Part shown: in pieces, positions 16,352 through 24,190 of the stretch | Position numbering within the stretch: position 1 is the first letter of the stretch | Layout: each line of letters opens with the position of its first letter | NCBI RefSeq assembly: GCF_030817275.1 | Contig: NZ_JAUSZD010000002.1 | Location: forward strand, 2,790,001-2,854,000 | Length of the DNA: 64,000 nucleotides | Direction of reading: 5' to 3' | Origin: Paenibacillus sp. V4I7 | GTDB taxonomy: Bacteria; Bacillota; Bacilli; Paenibacillales; NBRC-103111 | Notes under the pieces: generated by a model | What the model was told of the DNA's origin: nothing | Databases searched by the model: none | What the model saw: only the letters and a program-made list of their open reading frames with translations | Made by a program: the position numbers and the translations under genes

Positions 16352-16921
16352 ATGAACAATAATAAGAATACAGCAGAGATTATTTTGGATACTGCCCAAT
16401 CCATTGTGCAGGATGCCGGGTTTAACGGATTCAGCTATGCACACATTGCAGAAAAAGTAGGGATACGCACTGCCAGTATTCATTACCATTTCCCAAACAA
16501 GGAGGATTTAGGGGAAGCGCTGATTGCACGGTATCACAGACATTTTATTTCTGCAATAGCTCAAATCGATACCGAAACACAGAACAATTTGGAAAAGCTA
16601 CGAAAATTCACTTTGCTTTACGGTGGCCCTGTTCAAGATTATTGTACTTGTCTAGGCGTCATGCTTTCAACTGACCTGGCTACTTTATCAGGTAAGACAC
16701 GAGAAGGGCTGGCTCAGCTTTTCACCGCTAATTTAGAATGGTTGGAAAGAGTCATGGAACAGGGACGGCGAGAAGAGCATCTAAACTTTAAAGGTGCTGC
16801 GGATGTGCAAGCCCATCAATTTCTTGCTTCGCTTCAAGGTGCGCAGTTACTTGCAAGAAGTTTTCGGGATTTAGCTAAGTTTAACATGATAGCCGAAGGA
16901 TTATTATCCGCTTTAACTTAA
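16352..16921 (+). CDS. TetR family repressor of the quinone-handling operon
   Basis: 189 residues. IAEKVGIRTASIHYHFPNKEDLGEAL is the recognition part of the TetR DNA-binding domain. The C-terminal domain contains a CTCLGVMLSTDL segment, as in TetR regulators of the AcuR/YxaF kind. Its operator appears in its own leaderless promoter and, inverted, 34 bases behind its stop at 16955-16972. It thus probably controls the six downstream genes. The ligand is likely a quinone or electrophile, judging from those genes. Confidence 0.92.
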   Translation: MNNNKNTAEIILDTAQSIVQDAGFNGFSYAHIAEKVGIRTASIHYHFPNKEDLGEALIARYHRHFISAIAQIDTETQNNLEKLRKFTLLYGGPVQDYCTCLGVMLSTDLATLSGKTREGLAQLFTANLEWLERVMEQGRREEHLNFKGAADVQAHQFLASLQGAQLLARSFRDLAKFNMIAEGLLSALT

Positions 16922-16954
16922 AAAATAAAGGCGGATATTTTTTTAAAATTTAAC

Positions 16955-16972
16955 CTACCTTTTAATAGATAG
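16955..16972. promoter_or_regulatory. Second operator for the TetR at 16352, inverted
   Basis: CTACCTTTTAATAGATAG is the reverse complement of the promoter operator with one mismatch. It lies between tetR and the first gene of the operon, where it can block the operon promoter. Confidence 0.8.
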
Positions 16973-17022
16973 ATTAAAAAGAAGGAAATAGGAGTCATTT
17001 TACTGAATGAGGAGGTGAAGAG

Positions 17023-17346
17023 ATGTTGTATGAGCTGCGTGTGTATCATATGAATCCTGGCAAGATGCAGGCAATACAAGATAGGTTCAGAGATCATGTA
17101 ATTCAATTATTTATGAATCATGGCATGAAAGTGACGCATTTTTGGGAAGACGTTGAAGAAACAAATAACCGTCTTTATTATGTTGTCGAGCATGCCAATA
17201 TGGAATTGCGTAACCTCAACTACGATCGTTTCCGCAACGATCCTGAATGGATAGAACTAAAGCGAATTACAGAACTTGATGGACCATTAGTGGACAAACA
17301 AGAAAGTATATTTATGAAAAACGTATCATTTTTCGAGAATAAATGA
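17023..17346 (+). CDS. NIPSNAP family protein
   Basis: 107 residues, a single NIPSNAP / dimeric alpha-beta barrel domain: MLYELRVYHMNPGKMQAIQDRF at the start, a central VTHFWEDVEETNNRLYYVVEH and FRNDPEWIELKR. The molecular role of the family is unclear; members often sit with oxidoreductases. GGAGGTGAAG precedes ATG 17023. It is the first gene of the TetR-controlled operon. Confidence 0.85.
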   Translation: MLYELRVYHMNPGKMQAIQDRFRDHVIQLFMNHGMKVTHFWEDVEETNNRLYYVVEHANMELRNLNYDRFRNDPEWIELKRITELDGPLVDKQESIFMKNVSFFENK

Positions 17347-17416
17347 AATCATGCTGGAAACCTGTCCTTAATTTAAAAAAGATTTCTAAATAAAATGATG
17401 AAATGGAGCAAATAAA

Positions 17417-17956
17417 ATGAAAACTTTAGTAATCGTTACTCACCCGAATATCGACGCATCCAACTGGAATAAAGCATGGTTGGAAGAATTGCAGAAGCAT
17501 GATGATATCACGATTCATGAATTATATAAGGCATATCCAGACGAAAATATCGATGTTTCTAGTGAGCAGCTGTTGATTGAGGCGCATGACCGGATTATTT
17601 TCCAATATCCGCTTTATTGGTACAGTACACCGCCATTACTCAAAAAGTGGTTTGATTCCGTATTGCAATACAACTGGGCCTACGGACCAGATGGCAATAA
17701 AACAGCAGGTAAAGAAATCGGTGTTGCGATCTCGACTTACGGTACGGAAGAGTCGTATCAAGCAAGCGGGTTCAATCGCTTTACACTGCAAGAAATATTA
17801 CGACCGATAGAAGCGCTTGCTCGATTTATCAGTGCCTCTTATTTGCCTCACTTTGCACTAAACGATACTTCTGATGTTACAGCTGAACGATTAGCACAGA
17901 GCAGCATCGATTACATTCATCATATTAAAACTGTAAAGACATTGGTGAATAGTTAA
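17417..17956 (+). CDS. NAD(P)H-dependent quinone oxidoreductase (flavodoxin-like fold, YwrO/KefF type)
   Basis: 179 residues. The start KTLVIVTHPNIDASNWNKAW, then IFQYPLYWYSTPPLLKKWFDSV and YGTEESY, are the FMN-binding signatures of the NQO1-like family. These enzymes transfer two electrons from NAD(P)H to quinones, avoiding semiquinone radicals. AATGGAGCAAATAAA precedes ATG 17417. Its stop overlaps the start of the DsbA-like gene (TAATGA), showing translational coupling. Confidence 0.9.
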   Translation: MKTLVIVTHPNIDASNWNKAWLEELQKHDDITIHELYKAYPDENIDVSSEQLLIEAHDRIIFQYPLYWYSTPPLLKKWFDSVLQYNWAYGPDGNKTAGKEIGVAISTYGTEESYQASGFNRFTLQEILRPIEALARFISASYLPHFALNDTSDVTAERLAQSSIDYIHHIKTVKTLVNS

Positions 17957-18588
17957 TGAATGACTTGATCATTGACGTTTATATGGATACGATGTGTCCC
18001 TGGTGTCGTATGGGAACATCTAGTTTGTTAACCGCTTTGAAACAATTGCCCAAAGATAAAAAGGCAACCGTCCGTTGGCATGCTTTTCAGATTAATACTG
18101 GTATTCGTCCTGAAGGTGAAGATTATCGGCAGGTTATGATTGGCAGATTAGGCGGGATTCCTCAATTCGAAGCAAGATTGAAGCAATATAACGAATACGG
18201 GGAAAGTTATGACCTTAAATATAATATGGATATTGTAAAATATATGCCCAATACGACTTTATCCCATCAATTAATAGCTATCGCTCCAGAGGACAAGAAA
18301 GAGCAATTAATTGAGAATATCTATACTGCTTATTTTGAAGAGGGTATTAACATCGGAGATGTGGATGCACTTGTGCAAATAGCAAAAGCAAGCGGGGTCA
18401 CTAACGATGATGCTGAGCTAAAAAAGCGGCTTATGAATGGTGATGGAATTGAGAAAGTTGAATTAGGACAACGTAATGCGCAAAAGTTGGGGATTAGAGG
18501 GGTTCCTTACTTTGTAATAAATGAGGAGATCAGTTTATCTGGACTACAATCTCCAGATGAATTTATTAAATTGTTTGAGAATAATTAA
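17956..18588 (+). CDS. DsbA family thiol oxidoreductase (FrnE-like)
   Basis: 210 residues with a thioredoxin fold and the redox motif CPWC (C14, C17) in DTMCPWCRMG, an all-helical insert (about residues 50-150), and GVPYFVINEEISLSGLQSPDEF carrying the cis-proline. There is no signal peptide, so it acts in the cytoplasm like FrnE. It may handle glutathione/bacillithiol-type adducts or disulfides formed by quinones. It is in the middle of the TetR operon and overlaps the preceding stop. Confidence 0.9.
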   Translation: MNDLIIDVYMDTMCPWCRMGTSSLLTALKQLPKDKKATVRWHAFQINTGIRPEGEDYRQVMIGRLGGIPQFEARLKQYNEYGESYDLKYNMDIVKYMPNTTLSHQLIAIAPEDKKEQLIENIYTAYFEEGINIGDVDALVQIAKASGVTNDDAELKKRLMNGDGIEKVELGQRNAQKLGIRGVPYFVINEEISLSGLQSPDEFIKLFENN

Positions 18589-18708
18589 GCCACGATGACT
18601 ATAATAGACTTGTTTGAGTACAATGCATGGATTTGAACAACATAAAAAAAGTTTGGAGCGATACCAATGAATATATTTCAAAAACTATTTAAAAAGGAGA
18701 CTACACAA

Positions 18709-19326
18709 ATGTCATCAAAAGTGAATTTAGCCGTCATCTATTACAGTTCTAATGGTACTAACTTTCAATTGGCTCAATGGGCAGCGGAAGGAGGTCTTCA
18801 AGCTGGGGCAGATGTAAAAATTCTAAAAGTACCGGAAACTGCGCCACAATCCGTTATTGATGGTAGTCCAACTTGGAAAGCTCATCTTGAAGCAACCAAA
18901 GATATTCCTACCGTGTCTTTGGCAGATTTGGAATGGGCTGATGCGATCATCTTTAGTATGCCTACCCGATTCGGTAATCTTCCCGCTCAAATGAAACAGT
19001 TCCTCGATACAACAGGTAGTCTTTGGTTCCAAGGCAAAACGGTGAATAAAGTCGTGAGTGCCATGACTTCCGCTCAAAATCCGAATGCTGGACAGGAACA
19101 AACAATCCTTCAACTGTACACGTCAATGTACCACTGGGGTGCGATTGTGGCAGCTCCCGGATTTACAGATCCATCGGTATTTGTTGCTGGAGGGAATCCA
19201 TACGGTACAAGTGTAACAGTGGATCAAAATGGAGCGATGAAGGAAGACGTGCGCGCGGCCGCTGAACATCAAGCAAAACGTACAGTAACTGTTGCTAAAT
19301 GGGTTAAAAACGGTTTAGGTCAATAA
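18709..19326 (+). CDS. wrbA: WrbA-type NAD(P)H:quinone oxidoreductase
   Basis: 205 residues from ATG 18709. KVNLAVIYYSSNGTNFQLAQW supplies the FMN phosphate loop, FSMPTRFGNLPAQMKQFLD is the flavodoxin/WrbA signature, and PGFTDPSVFVAGGNPYGTS is the WrbA C-terminal insert. AAAAGGAG sits 9 bases ahead of this ATG. An in-frame ATG at 18667 with its own GGAG would add 14 basic and hydrophobic residues and cannot be excluded. It reduces quinones by two electrons and is the second such enzyme in the operon. Confidence 0.9.
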   Translation: MSSKVNLAVIYYSSNGTNFQLAQWAAEGGLQAGADVKILKVPETAPQSVIDGSPTWKAHLEATKDIPTVSLADLEWADAIIFSMPTRFGNLPAQMKQFLDTTGSLWFQGKTVNKVVSAMTSAQNPNAGQEQTILQLYTSMYHWGAIVAAPGFTDPSVFVAGGNPYGTSVTVDQNGAMKEDVRAAAEHQAKRTVTVAKWVKNGLGQ

Positions 19327-19386
19327 TAAGATTCATTACGCTTAATTTATTCTTCATAATTAGAAATTCATAAGGAGAAATAACAC

Positions 19387-20124
19387 ATGGATATTCAGGG
19401 AAAAGTTTTTGTGATAACTGGCGGAAGCAGCGGTCTTGGGAAAGCTATGGCGATTGAGATGGTGAATCGAGGAGCGAATGTAGTCATCAATGGACGCGGC
19501 GAACAAGCGTTGGCTGAAGTTGCAAAAGAAATTGATCCTACAGGAAAACAAGTGCGGTTTGTTGCCGGTAATGTTGCAGATCCTAAGACCGCGCAGCGCT
19601 TAATCGACGAAAGTTTGGCTCACTATGGACGCATCGATACCCTAGTTAATAATGCAGGGATTTTCATGTCCAAGCCATTTACGGAATATTCAGAAGAGGA
19701 CTTTGCAACGTATTTATCCACGAATGTCGTCGGCTTCTTCCACGTTACCCAACGTGCGGTGGGTGAGATGCTTAAACAAGGAACGGGACACATCATTACC
19801 ATAACGACGAGTCTGGTTGACCAACCATCGGTTGCCGTTCCTTCCGTACTCGCCTCATTAACGAAGGGCGGTCTGAAATCGGCGACGAAATCATTAGCCA
19901 TTGAGTATGCTTCCAAAGGAATTCGGGTGAATGCAGTCTCACCTGGGGTAATTAAAACACCAATGCACCCTGTTGAATCACACGATGCTCTAGCTAAATT
20001 GCATCCTATGGGACGCATGGGTGAGTCACATGATATCGTCGAAGCAGTCTTATACTTGGATTCAGCCAACTTCGTAACTGGTGAGATCCTTTATGTTGAT
20101 GGCGGACAGAATGCTGGTCACTAA
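19387..20124 (+). CDS. SDR-family protein lacking the catalytic tyrosine
   Basis: 245 residues with the Rossmann motif TGGSSGLG (residues 11-18), NNAG (88-91), Ser142 in TITTS, and VNAVSPGVIKTPM. Where classical SDRs have YxxxK, this protein reads ASLTK, with A156 in place of tyrosine and K160 kept. I recall a subgroup of SDRs with ASLTKGGL, so this is probably a lineage feature and not decay. Normal hydride-transfer chemistry is doubtful. ATAAGGAGAAATAACAC precedes ATG 19387. Fifth gene of the operon. Confidence 0.88.
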   Translation: MDIQGKVFVITGGSSGLGKAMAIEMVNRGANVVINGRGEQALAEVAKEIDPTGKQVRFVAGNVADPKTAQRLIDESLAHYGRIDTLVNNAGIFMSKPFTEYSEEDFATYLSTNVVGFFHVTQRAVGEMLKQGTGHIITITTSLVDQPSVAVPSVLASLTKGGLKSATKSLAIEYASKGIRVNAVSPGVIKTPMHPVESHDALAKLHPMGRMGESHDIVEAVLYLDSANFVTGEILYVDGGQNAGH

Positions 20125-20177
20125 GCAAATGCAACAGCAGATATAAAACTAATTTAATTTGAATGGGGAGAATATCC

Positions 20178-20414
20178 ATGCCGTTCGTTACGATCCAAGT
20201 GACCCGTGAGGGCACCGCACCAAATCGTGAGTCTGTCACAGCGGAAGAGAAGGCGGCGCTTATTAAAGGGGTCAGCGAGCTTTTGCTCAACGTTCTGAAC
20301 AAGCCGTTAGAATCAACTTTCGTAGTTATCGAAGAGGTTGACACCGAGAATTGGGGTTGGGGCGGTCAGCCTGTGTTGGAGTATCGCCAACAGCTTGCCG
20401 ATAAGAGGAAGTAA
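20178..20414 (+). CDS. 4-oxalocrotonate tautomerase-like protein
   Basis: 78 residues starting MPFVTIQVTREG, so removal of Met exposes the catalytic Pro1. For that reason ATG 20178 is chosen over the in-frame ATG 20163; GGGGAG (20165-20170) is well placed for it. The tail is slightly longer than in 62-residue 4-OT. Such enzymes tautomerise enols of aromatic ring-cleavage products or dehalogenate. It is the last gene of the TetR operon, followed by the family B terminator. Confidence 0.88.
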   Translation: MPFVTIQVTREGTAPNRESVTAEEKAALIKGVSELLLNVLNKPLESTFVVIEEVDTENWGWGGQPVLEYRQQLADKRK

Positions 20415-20450
20415 TCGCTATAGGGTAACAAGAAGATAATCTTATTAAAT

Positions 20451-20526
20451 GCCGCGTAAATCGCGGCTTTTTTTGTTTTATGGGATAAAGTTAATGTCAC
20501 GGACAATTGACACGAATTTTATCCCA
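20451..20526. repeat. Family B two-hairpin repeat ending the quinone operon
   Basis: GCCGCG TAAAT CGCGGC (20451-20467) and a T run, then TGGGATAAAGTTAATGTCA (20481-20499) against TGACACGAATTTTATCCCA (20508-20526) with three mismatches, one of which is a wobble in RNA. Nearly the same words as at 6746, 13.7 kb away. Confidence 0.85.
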
Positions 20527-20590
20527 GTAACACATCAGCTTCACCTACAATATGATGTGTCTAGATATACAATTCTAAAGAGGTGAGCCG

Positions 20591-21034
20591 ATGGCAGTCG
20601 TAAAAGCTAGGAAACAGGATATTGATATGTTGGCAAGGTTGCTTCGAGCCGAAGCGGTGGGCGAAGGCGAAAAGGGTATGCTCCTTGTTGGAAATGTTGG
20701 CATTAACCGAATAAGAGCGAATTGCTCCGATTTTAAACAACTCCGGACAATTCCCCAAATGATCAACCAGCCGCATGCGTTCGAAGCGTTGCTTCATGGT
20801 ATGTACTATCAAAAGGCAAGAGAGAGTGAACGCCGTCTGGCGCGAAGGGCTGTGAATGGGGAGCGGAATTGGCCGGCCAGATTCTCCCTTTGGTATTTTC
20901 GTCCGGGAACGGCCAAAGCTCCCCTGCCATGTCCGCCGACCTGGTATAATCAGCCGCACGTAGGACGATACAAGCTCCATTGTTTTTATGAACCGACCGC
21001 GAAAGAATGTGAAAATGTATATAATACGTTTTAA
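20591..21034 (+). CDS. cwlJ: Spore cortex-lytic cell wall hydrolase CwlJ
   Basis: 147 residues. DIDMLARLLRAEAVGEGEKG, then VGNVGINRIRANCSDF, FSLWYFRPG and the end CFYEPTAKECENVYNTF follow B. subtilis CwlJ almost throughout (about 142 residues). The glutamate in RAEAxGEG is the catalytic residue of this SleB-like fold. There is no signal peptide, as in CwlJ, which is placed in the spore coat. It degrades cortex peptidoglycan during germination. AGAGGTGAGCCG precedes ATG 20591. No gerQ is visible nearby. A terminator follows at 21068. Confidence 0.92.
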   Translation: MAVVKARKQDIDMLARLLRAEAVGEGEKGMLLVGNVGINRIRANCSDFKQLRTIPQMINQPHAFEALLHGMYYQKARESERRLARRAVNGERNWPARFSLWYFRPGTAKAPLPCPPTWYNQPHVGRYKLHCFYEPTAKECENVYNTF

Positions 21035-21067
21035 TTTTATGAACGAAAAGAGCTCAGGATTCAAGCA

Positions 21068-21092
21068 AAGGCTGCCGATCATCGGCAGCCTT
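21068..21092 (+). terminator. Terminator hairpin after cwlJ
   Basis: AAGGCTGCCGAT and ATCGGCAGCCTT (21068-21079 and 21081-21092) form a near-perfect palindrome using the GGCTGCCG word of family A. The T tract is short. Confidence 0.65.
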
Positions 21093-21211
21093 CGATGTTC
21101 ACGGTCCTAAAGTTTTCTTGATTTGAGGAGCTTCATGCGTAAAACTGGCAAAATCTGCGGTGGAATCCCCATCCCACTTCATATTGTTGTTGGCAGGGCT
21201 AGTATGCCCGT

Positions 21212-21544
21212 TTGGGTTTCGGATTTTATTTGACTGAATTGAAAGATAGTAGCATTCCGATCGGAATTTGTGGGTTGGTAAAAAGAGATTTCTTAGAAGA
21301 AGATGTAGATGTTGGATTTGCTTTTCTACTTAGGTTCTGGGGTAAAGGATACGCCTTTGAGGCTGCTTCCGCAGTGAGGGGTTATGCACAATGTGTTTTA
21401 GGGCTAAAACGCATTGTGGCTATAACCTCTGAAGATAATCATGCGTCGGCCAAACTATTAGAAAAGCTGGGGTTGCATTTTGAAGGCATGATCCCATATG
21501 CGGGTACAGATGAAGAAGTCCGCTTATTTGCGATTAACGTCTAA
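21212..21544 (+). pseudogene. GNAT acetyltransferase, N-terminus missing
   Basis: The frame, open from about 21210, gives YLTELKDSSIPIGICGLVKRD, VDVGFAFLLRFWGKGYAFEA and ITSEDNHASAKLLEKLGL. This is the acetyl-CoA-binding half of a RimJ-like GNAT enzyme. The normal N-terminal 50-60 residues, including a start codon with ribosome binding site, are absent. The upstream 120 bases hold no coding continuation. It is therefore a truncated, probably inactive copy. Confidence 0.75.
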
Positions 21545-21569
21545 AATGAACAATACAGAGCACTTTATT

Positions 21570-21632
21570 ACGCTACTGAAGAATGTTAGTTGCGGCACCT
21601 TTTTGTCTCGTTGAAGTAACGGGCAGGATACA
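21570..21632. repeat. Degenerate family A repeat
   Basis: ACGCTACTGAAGAATGTTAG at the left and GAAGTAACGGGCAGGATA at the right match the two ends of family A. The central hairpin is not recognisable. Confidence 0.45.
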
Positions 21633-21695
21633 AAGAATGAAAGGGAATTATTAGTATATTTTCTACCCCAAGCATCATTTGAAAGTACTAATAGT

Positions 21696-21941
21696 TCAAT
21701 TGTTCATTTGATGTATCGGATGATGAAAGCGTCCTACGGTCTCATATAGAAATCCTTCGGTCAGATCCGCAATCCAACCTTTCTTTTTAAGCTCTTCGTA
21801 TACTTCCTCAGATTTGCGCTTTCTCTCAACTCTATCTTCAGGATTGTGGATGTCTAGCACCACATTTCGTAAGTTTGGGATGCTTCTGAGTAGGACAGCC
21901 TTGTGAATGATATCCTTGACTTTTGCTCCATACTTGCATAT
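21696..21941 (-). pseudogene. Remnant of an unidentified protein (C-terminal about 80 residues)
   Basis: The minus-strand frame reads YGAKVKDIIHKAVLLRSIPN, LDIHNPEDRVERKRKSEEVYEE, KKGWIADLTEGFLYETVG and ends HPIHQMNN. Its composition is that of a real protein, but there is no start codon and the open frame runs into the promoter of the divergent tetR. It is probably the tail of a gene cut off when the TetR cassette arrived. The family was not recognised. Confidence 0.4.
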
Positions 21942-21963
21942 TATTTATTTATCAATAAATAAA
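21916..21963 (+). promoter_or_regulatory. tetR promoter with near-palindromic operator
   Basis: TTGACT (21916-21921), a 17-base spacer and TATTAT (21939-21944). TTTATTTATCAATAAATAAA (21944-21963) starts at the -10 box and covers the expected start of transcription. A match recurs at 22574. Confidence 0.75.
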
Positions 21964-21981
21964 GAAAGAAAGGTGGTAGCT

Positions 21982-22491
21982 ATGGTCGTCCGCGAAGATC
22001 GCAAAGAACAAATCATGGATAAAGCCGTAGGGATATTCGCGGAGTTGGGGTATTATAAGGCAACGACGGCACTAGTGGCCAAAGCAGCAGGAGTTACACA
22101 GCCCTATGTATTTCACTTTTTTAAAAATAAGGAAGAACTCTTCAACGCTGTCATCGACCGGGCAGTTAGTCGGATTTACGAAACCTTTTCCCAGGTCGAG
22201 GCTCCTGCCGATCAATTGATGCATACGATTGGGCATGCGTTCATGCAAATTATGTACGCTCATCGGGATGAAATTATTATGGTCATGCAATCACACGCTA
22301 TTTCCGAGCCCGTAATTCGGGAGCATGTCAGAGAGAAATTCAAGATCATTCTTACATCCATCGTAGCTAAATTTGAAAATGCCGGGATTCCGAACGCTGA
22401 AGCGGCGGCCAGCCAATTTTTTGGCATGGGCTTCCTGATCACAGTATCGGAAGTATTGGATTTACCTGAAATGCTTTGTTTTAAAGATTAA
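21982..22491 (+). CDS. TetR family transcriptional repressor
   Basis: 169 residues from ATG 21982, chosen because AAAGGTGGTAGC lies just ahead. IMDKAVGIFAELGYYKATTALVAKAAGVTQPYVFHFFKNKEELF is the TetR DNA-binding domain. Unlike the other two TetR genes here it has a leader and ribosome binding site. A palindrome lies over its promoter and a longer version before the downstream membrane-protein genes, which it probably represses. Confidence 0.92.
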   Translation: MVVREDRKEQIMDKAVGIFAELGYYKATTALVAKAAGVTQPYVFHFFKNKEELFNAVIDRAVSRIYETFSQVEAPADQLMHTIGHAFMQIMYAHRDEIIMVMQSHAISEPVIREHVREKFKIILTSIVAKFENAGIPNAEAAASQFFGMGFLITVSEVLDLPEMLCFKD

Positions 22492-22532
22492 TGAACCCTA
22501 GCTCCCGCAAATGAACCAGCAGCATACACACT

Positions 22533-22560
22533 AAAAAGGCAGCAATGATACTGCCTTTTT
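22533..22560 (+). terminator. Terminator after tetR
   Basis: AAAAAGGCAG (22533-22542) and CTGCCTTTTT (22551-22560) pair perfectly across an 8-base loop. Confidence 0.8.
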
Positions 22561-22570
22561 ATCTCCTTAA

Positions 22571-22596
22571 TAATTTATTTATTAATAAATAAATTA
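22571..22596. promoter_or_regulatory. 26-bp perfect palindrome, TetR operator
   Basis: The core TTTATTTATTAATAAATAAA (22574-22593) extends to a 26-base perfect palindrome. It differs by one base from the operator at 21944 and precedes the membrane-protein gene at 22640. Confidence 0.85.
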
Positions 22597-22639
22597 CGGC
22601 GCGAATGGGGAGAAAAAATCAGAAAGGAATGATCAATGG

Positions 22640-23527
22640 ATGAGAAAGAGTATTAACCCAATATCCGAGGCAACGGAGATGAAGTTGTTCGCTGGAGAAA
22701 AACTACTTGTCATTGTCGGTCTTGTAGGCTTCGCACTTGCGGCAGGCATCGCCCTGTACATCAGCTTGTATGGATCGGTCATTTTGCCGGAAGGTGACGT
22801 GGAGCGAGCGTTTTCGTTCAATGCTGCCATTGCGATGTTCATTTTGTCGATTGCTGCGATAATACCGGTATCAGGACTAAACTCCCGTAAACGAAGAAAT
22901 GTTCGATGGTTTTTCATACCGGCTACCTTGTATGCTTATGGGATCGAAACCATACAGCACTTTCGCGGCATTAATCCTCGTTTTTCACGTGAAGGATCGA
23001 TCATCGATAATATAGCTGGCGCTTTATTCGGCATCGATTCGCTGTTGATCATCGTAGTGACTGCACTGTTCGCCATCCCGTTCTTTCGCCGAAGACGGAC
23101 GAATGAACGACCGCTTGTTGTACTCGGTATCCGCTATGCGTTTGTTTCGACCATGATTGCTTTCGCCGCAGGCCTGTGGATGATTGTGGTGCAAGGGCGC
23201 TATACAGGCGCAGCAGGTAATTTGATCGTCCTACACGGTTTAGGATTTCACGCGCTGCAGGCATTACCGTTACTCGGGTGGCTGCTTGAGAGGGCACATT
23301 CCGATGTGCAGCGTGCGAGACGCATAATCCATATCGGCGGCATCTTTTGGTCGATTTCAATCCTACTGATTGGCCTGCAAACCGCCCTCGGACGTCCCGT
23401 TTTTGAATGGACATCACTGCCACTCCTTGCTGGAGTCGCGTTGATCGTCTGGCTGGCCACCTTTGTTACCGCGGGTCTCGAACTCTTAAGGTCGACGAAG
23501 GTGTCTGAAACACCGCATCCCCTTTAA
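22640..23527 (+). CDS. Multi-spanning membrane protein of unknown function
   Basis: 295 residues with about eight hydrophobic segments. LYAYGIETIQHFRGINPRFS and the two histidines in LIVLHGLGFHALQALPLLGWLL could be membrane-buried metal or heme ligands, but I do not recognise the family. GAAAGGAATG precedes the start. It follows the 26-bp operator and is 36 bases ahead of the ABA4-like gene, so both should be under the local TetR. Confidence 0.8.
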   Translation: MRKSINPISEATEMKLFAGEKLLVIVGLVGFALAAGIALYISLYGSVILPEGDVERAFSFNAAIAMFILSIAAIIPVSGLNSRKRRNVRWFFIPATLYAYGIETIQHFRGINPRFSREGSIIDNIAGALFGIDSLLIIVVTALFAIPFFRRRRTNERPLVVLGIRYAFVSTMIAFAAGLWMIVVQGRYTGAAGNLIVLHGLGFHALQALPLLGWLLERAHSDVQRARRIIHIGGIFWSISILLIGLQTALGRPVFEWTSLPLLAGVALIVWLATFVTAGLELLRSTKVSETPHPL

Positions 23528-23563
23528 AACTAATTTTGCTCGGAAAGAAGGAGAATCTCCATT

Positions 23564-23998
23564 ATGTATGAAAAGTTATTTGCTCTCGCTAGCATAGCTA
23601 CGCCGTTCTGGTTGCTTATGATGCTGCTTCCAACATGGAGGGTAACAAGGTTTCTGGCGAATTCGGCTATTTTTCCTATCTATCTCGCTGTACTGTACGC
23701 TGTCGGGATCATTGCGGCTATCGGAAGCTCGGGCTTTGGCTTTATGCAAGATTTCGGTTCGGTAGAAGGAGTCATCCGGCTGATGTCGGTCCGGGACTTT
23801 GCTTTGCTCGTGTGGCTGCATATTCTCTGCTTCGATCAGGCGGTCGGCCATTACGTCTATCGGGATAATATGGAACATAGGTATGTGCTGCTTCCGGTGC
23901 AGTCAATCCTCTTATTTCTTATTCTTATGTTCGGTCCATTAGGGTTCTTGTGTTATCTTGCTTTGCGGACTGTACGGAAACGGGTCAAATTTAGCTGA
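23564..23998 (+). CDS. ABA4-like (DUF4281) membrane protein
   Basis: 144 residues, four membrane segments. SIATPFWLLMMLLPTWRVTRFLAN and the central WLHILCFDQAVGHYVYRDN match the ABA4-like family, named for a plant protein needed for neoxanthin formation. In bacteria the role is unknown. AAGGAGAATCTCC precedes ATG 23564. Second gene of the TetR-controlled pair; a strong palindromic terminator follows. Confidence 0.82.
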   Translation: MYEKLFALASIATPFWLLMMLLPTWRVTRFLANSAIFPIYLAVLYAVGIIAAIGSSGFGFMQDFGSVEGVIRLMSVRDFALLVWLHILCFDQAVGHYVYRDNMEHRYVLLPVQSILLFLILMFGPLGFLCYLALRTVRKRVKFS

Positions 23999-24019
23999 AT
24001 CTTTATCTGAAATACGACA

Positions 24020-24043
24020 AACAGGCTGCCGCGGCAGCCTGTT
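24020..24043 (+). terminator. 24-bp perfect palindrome, probable terminator
   Basis: AACAGGCTGCCG and CGGCAGCCTGTT are immediately adjacent (24020-24043). The GGCTGCCG word is that of family A. Only a weak T-rich tail follows. Confidence 0.65.
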
Positions 24044-24190
24044 GCTTGCTTACAAAATAATTATTTTTGTACATATGTCCTGCAGGGCGTAGTAAAGTAG
24101 AATAAAGGACTTTCCTAGCATTTCTCGAACGTTTCGAACGTTATGTGAATGACTTGGGCTTTATATTTGAGGATAGGGAAATCGCTGTGG

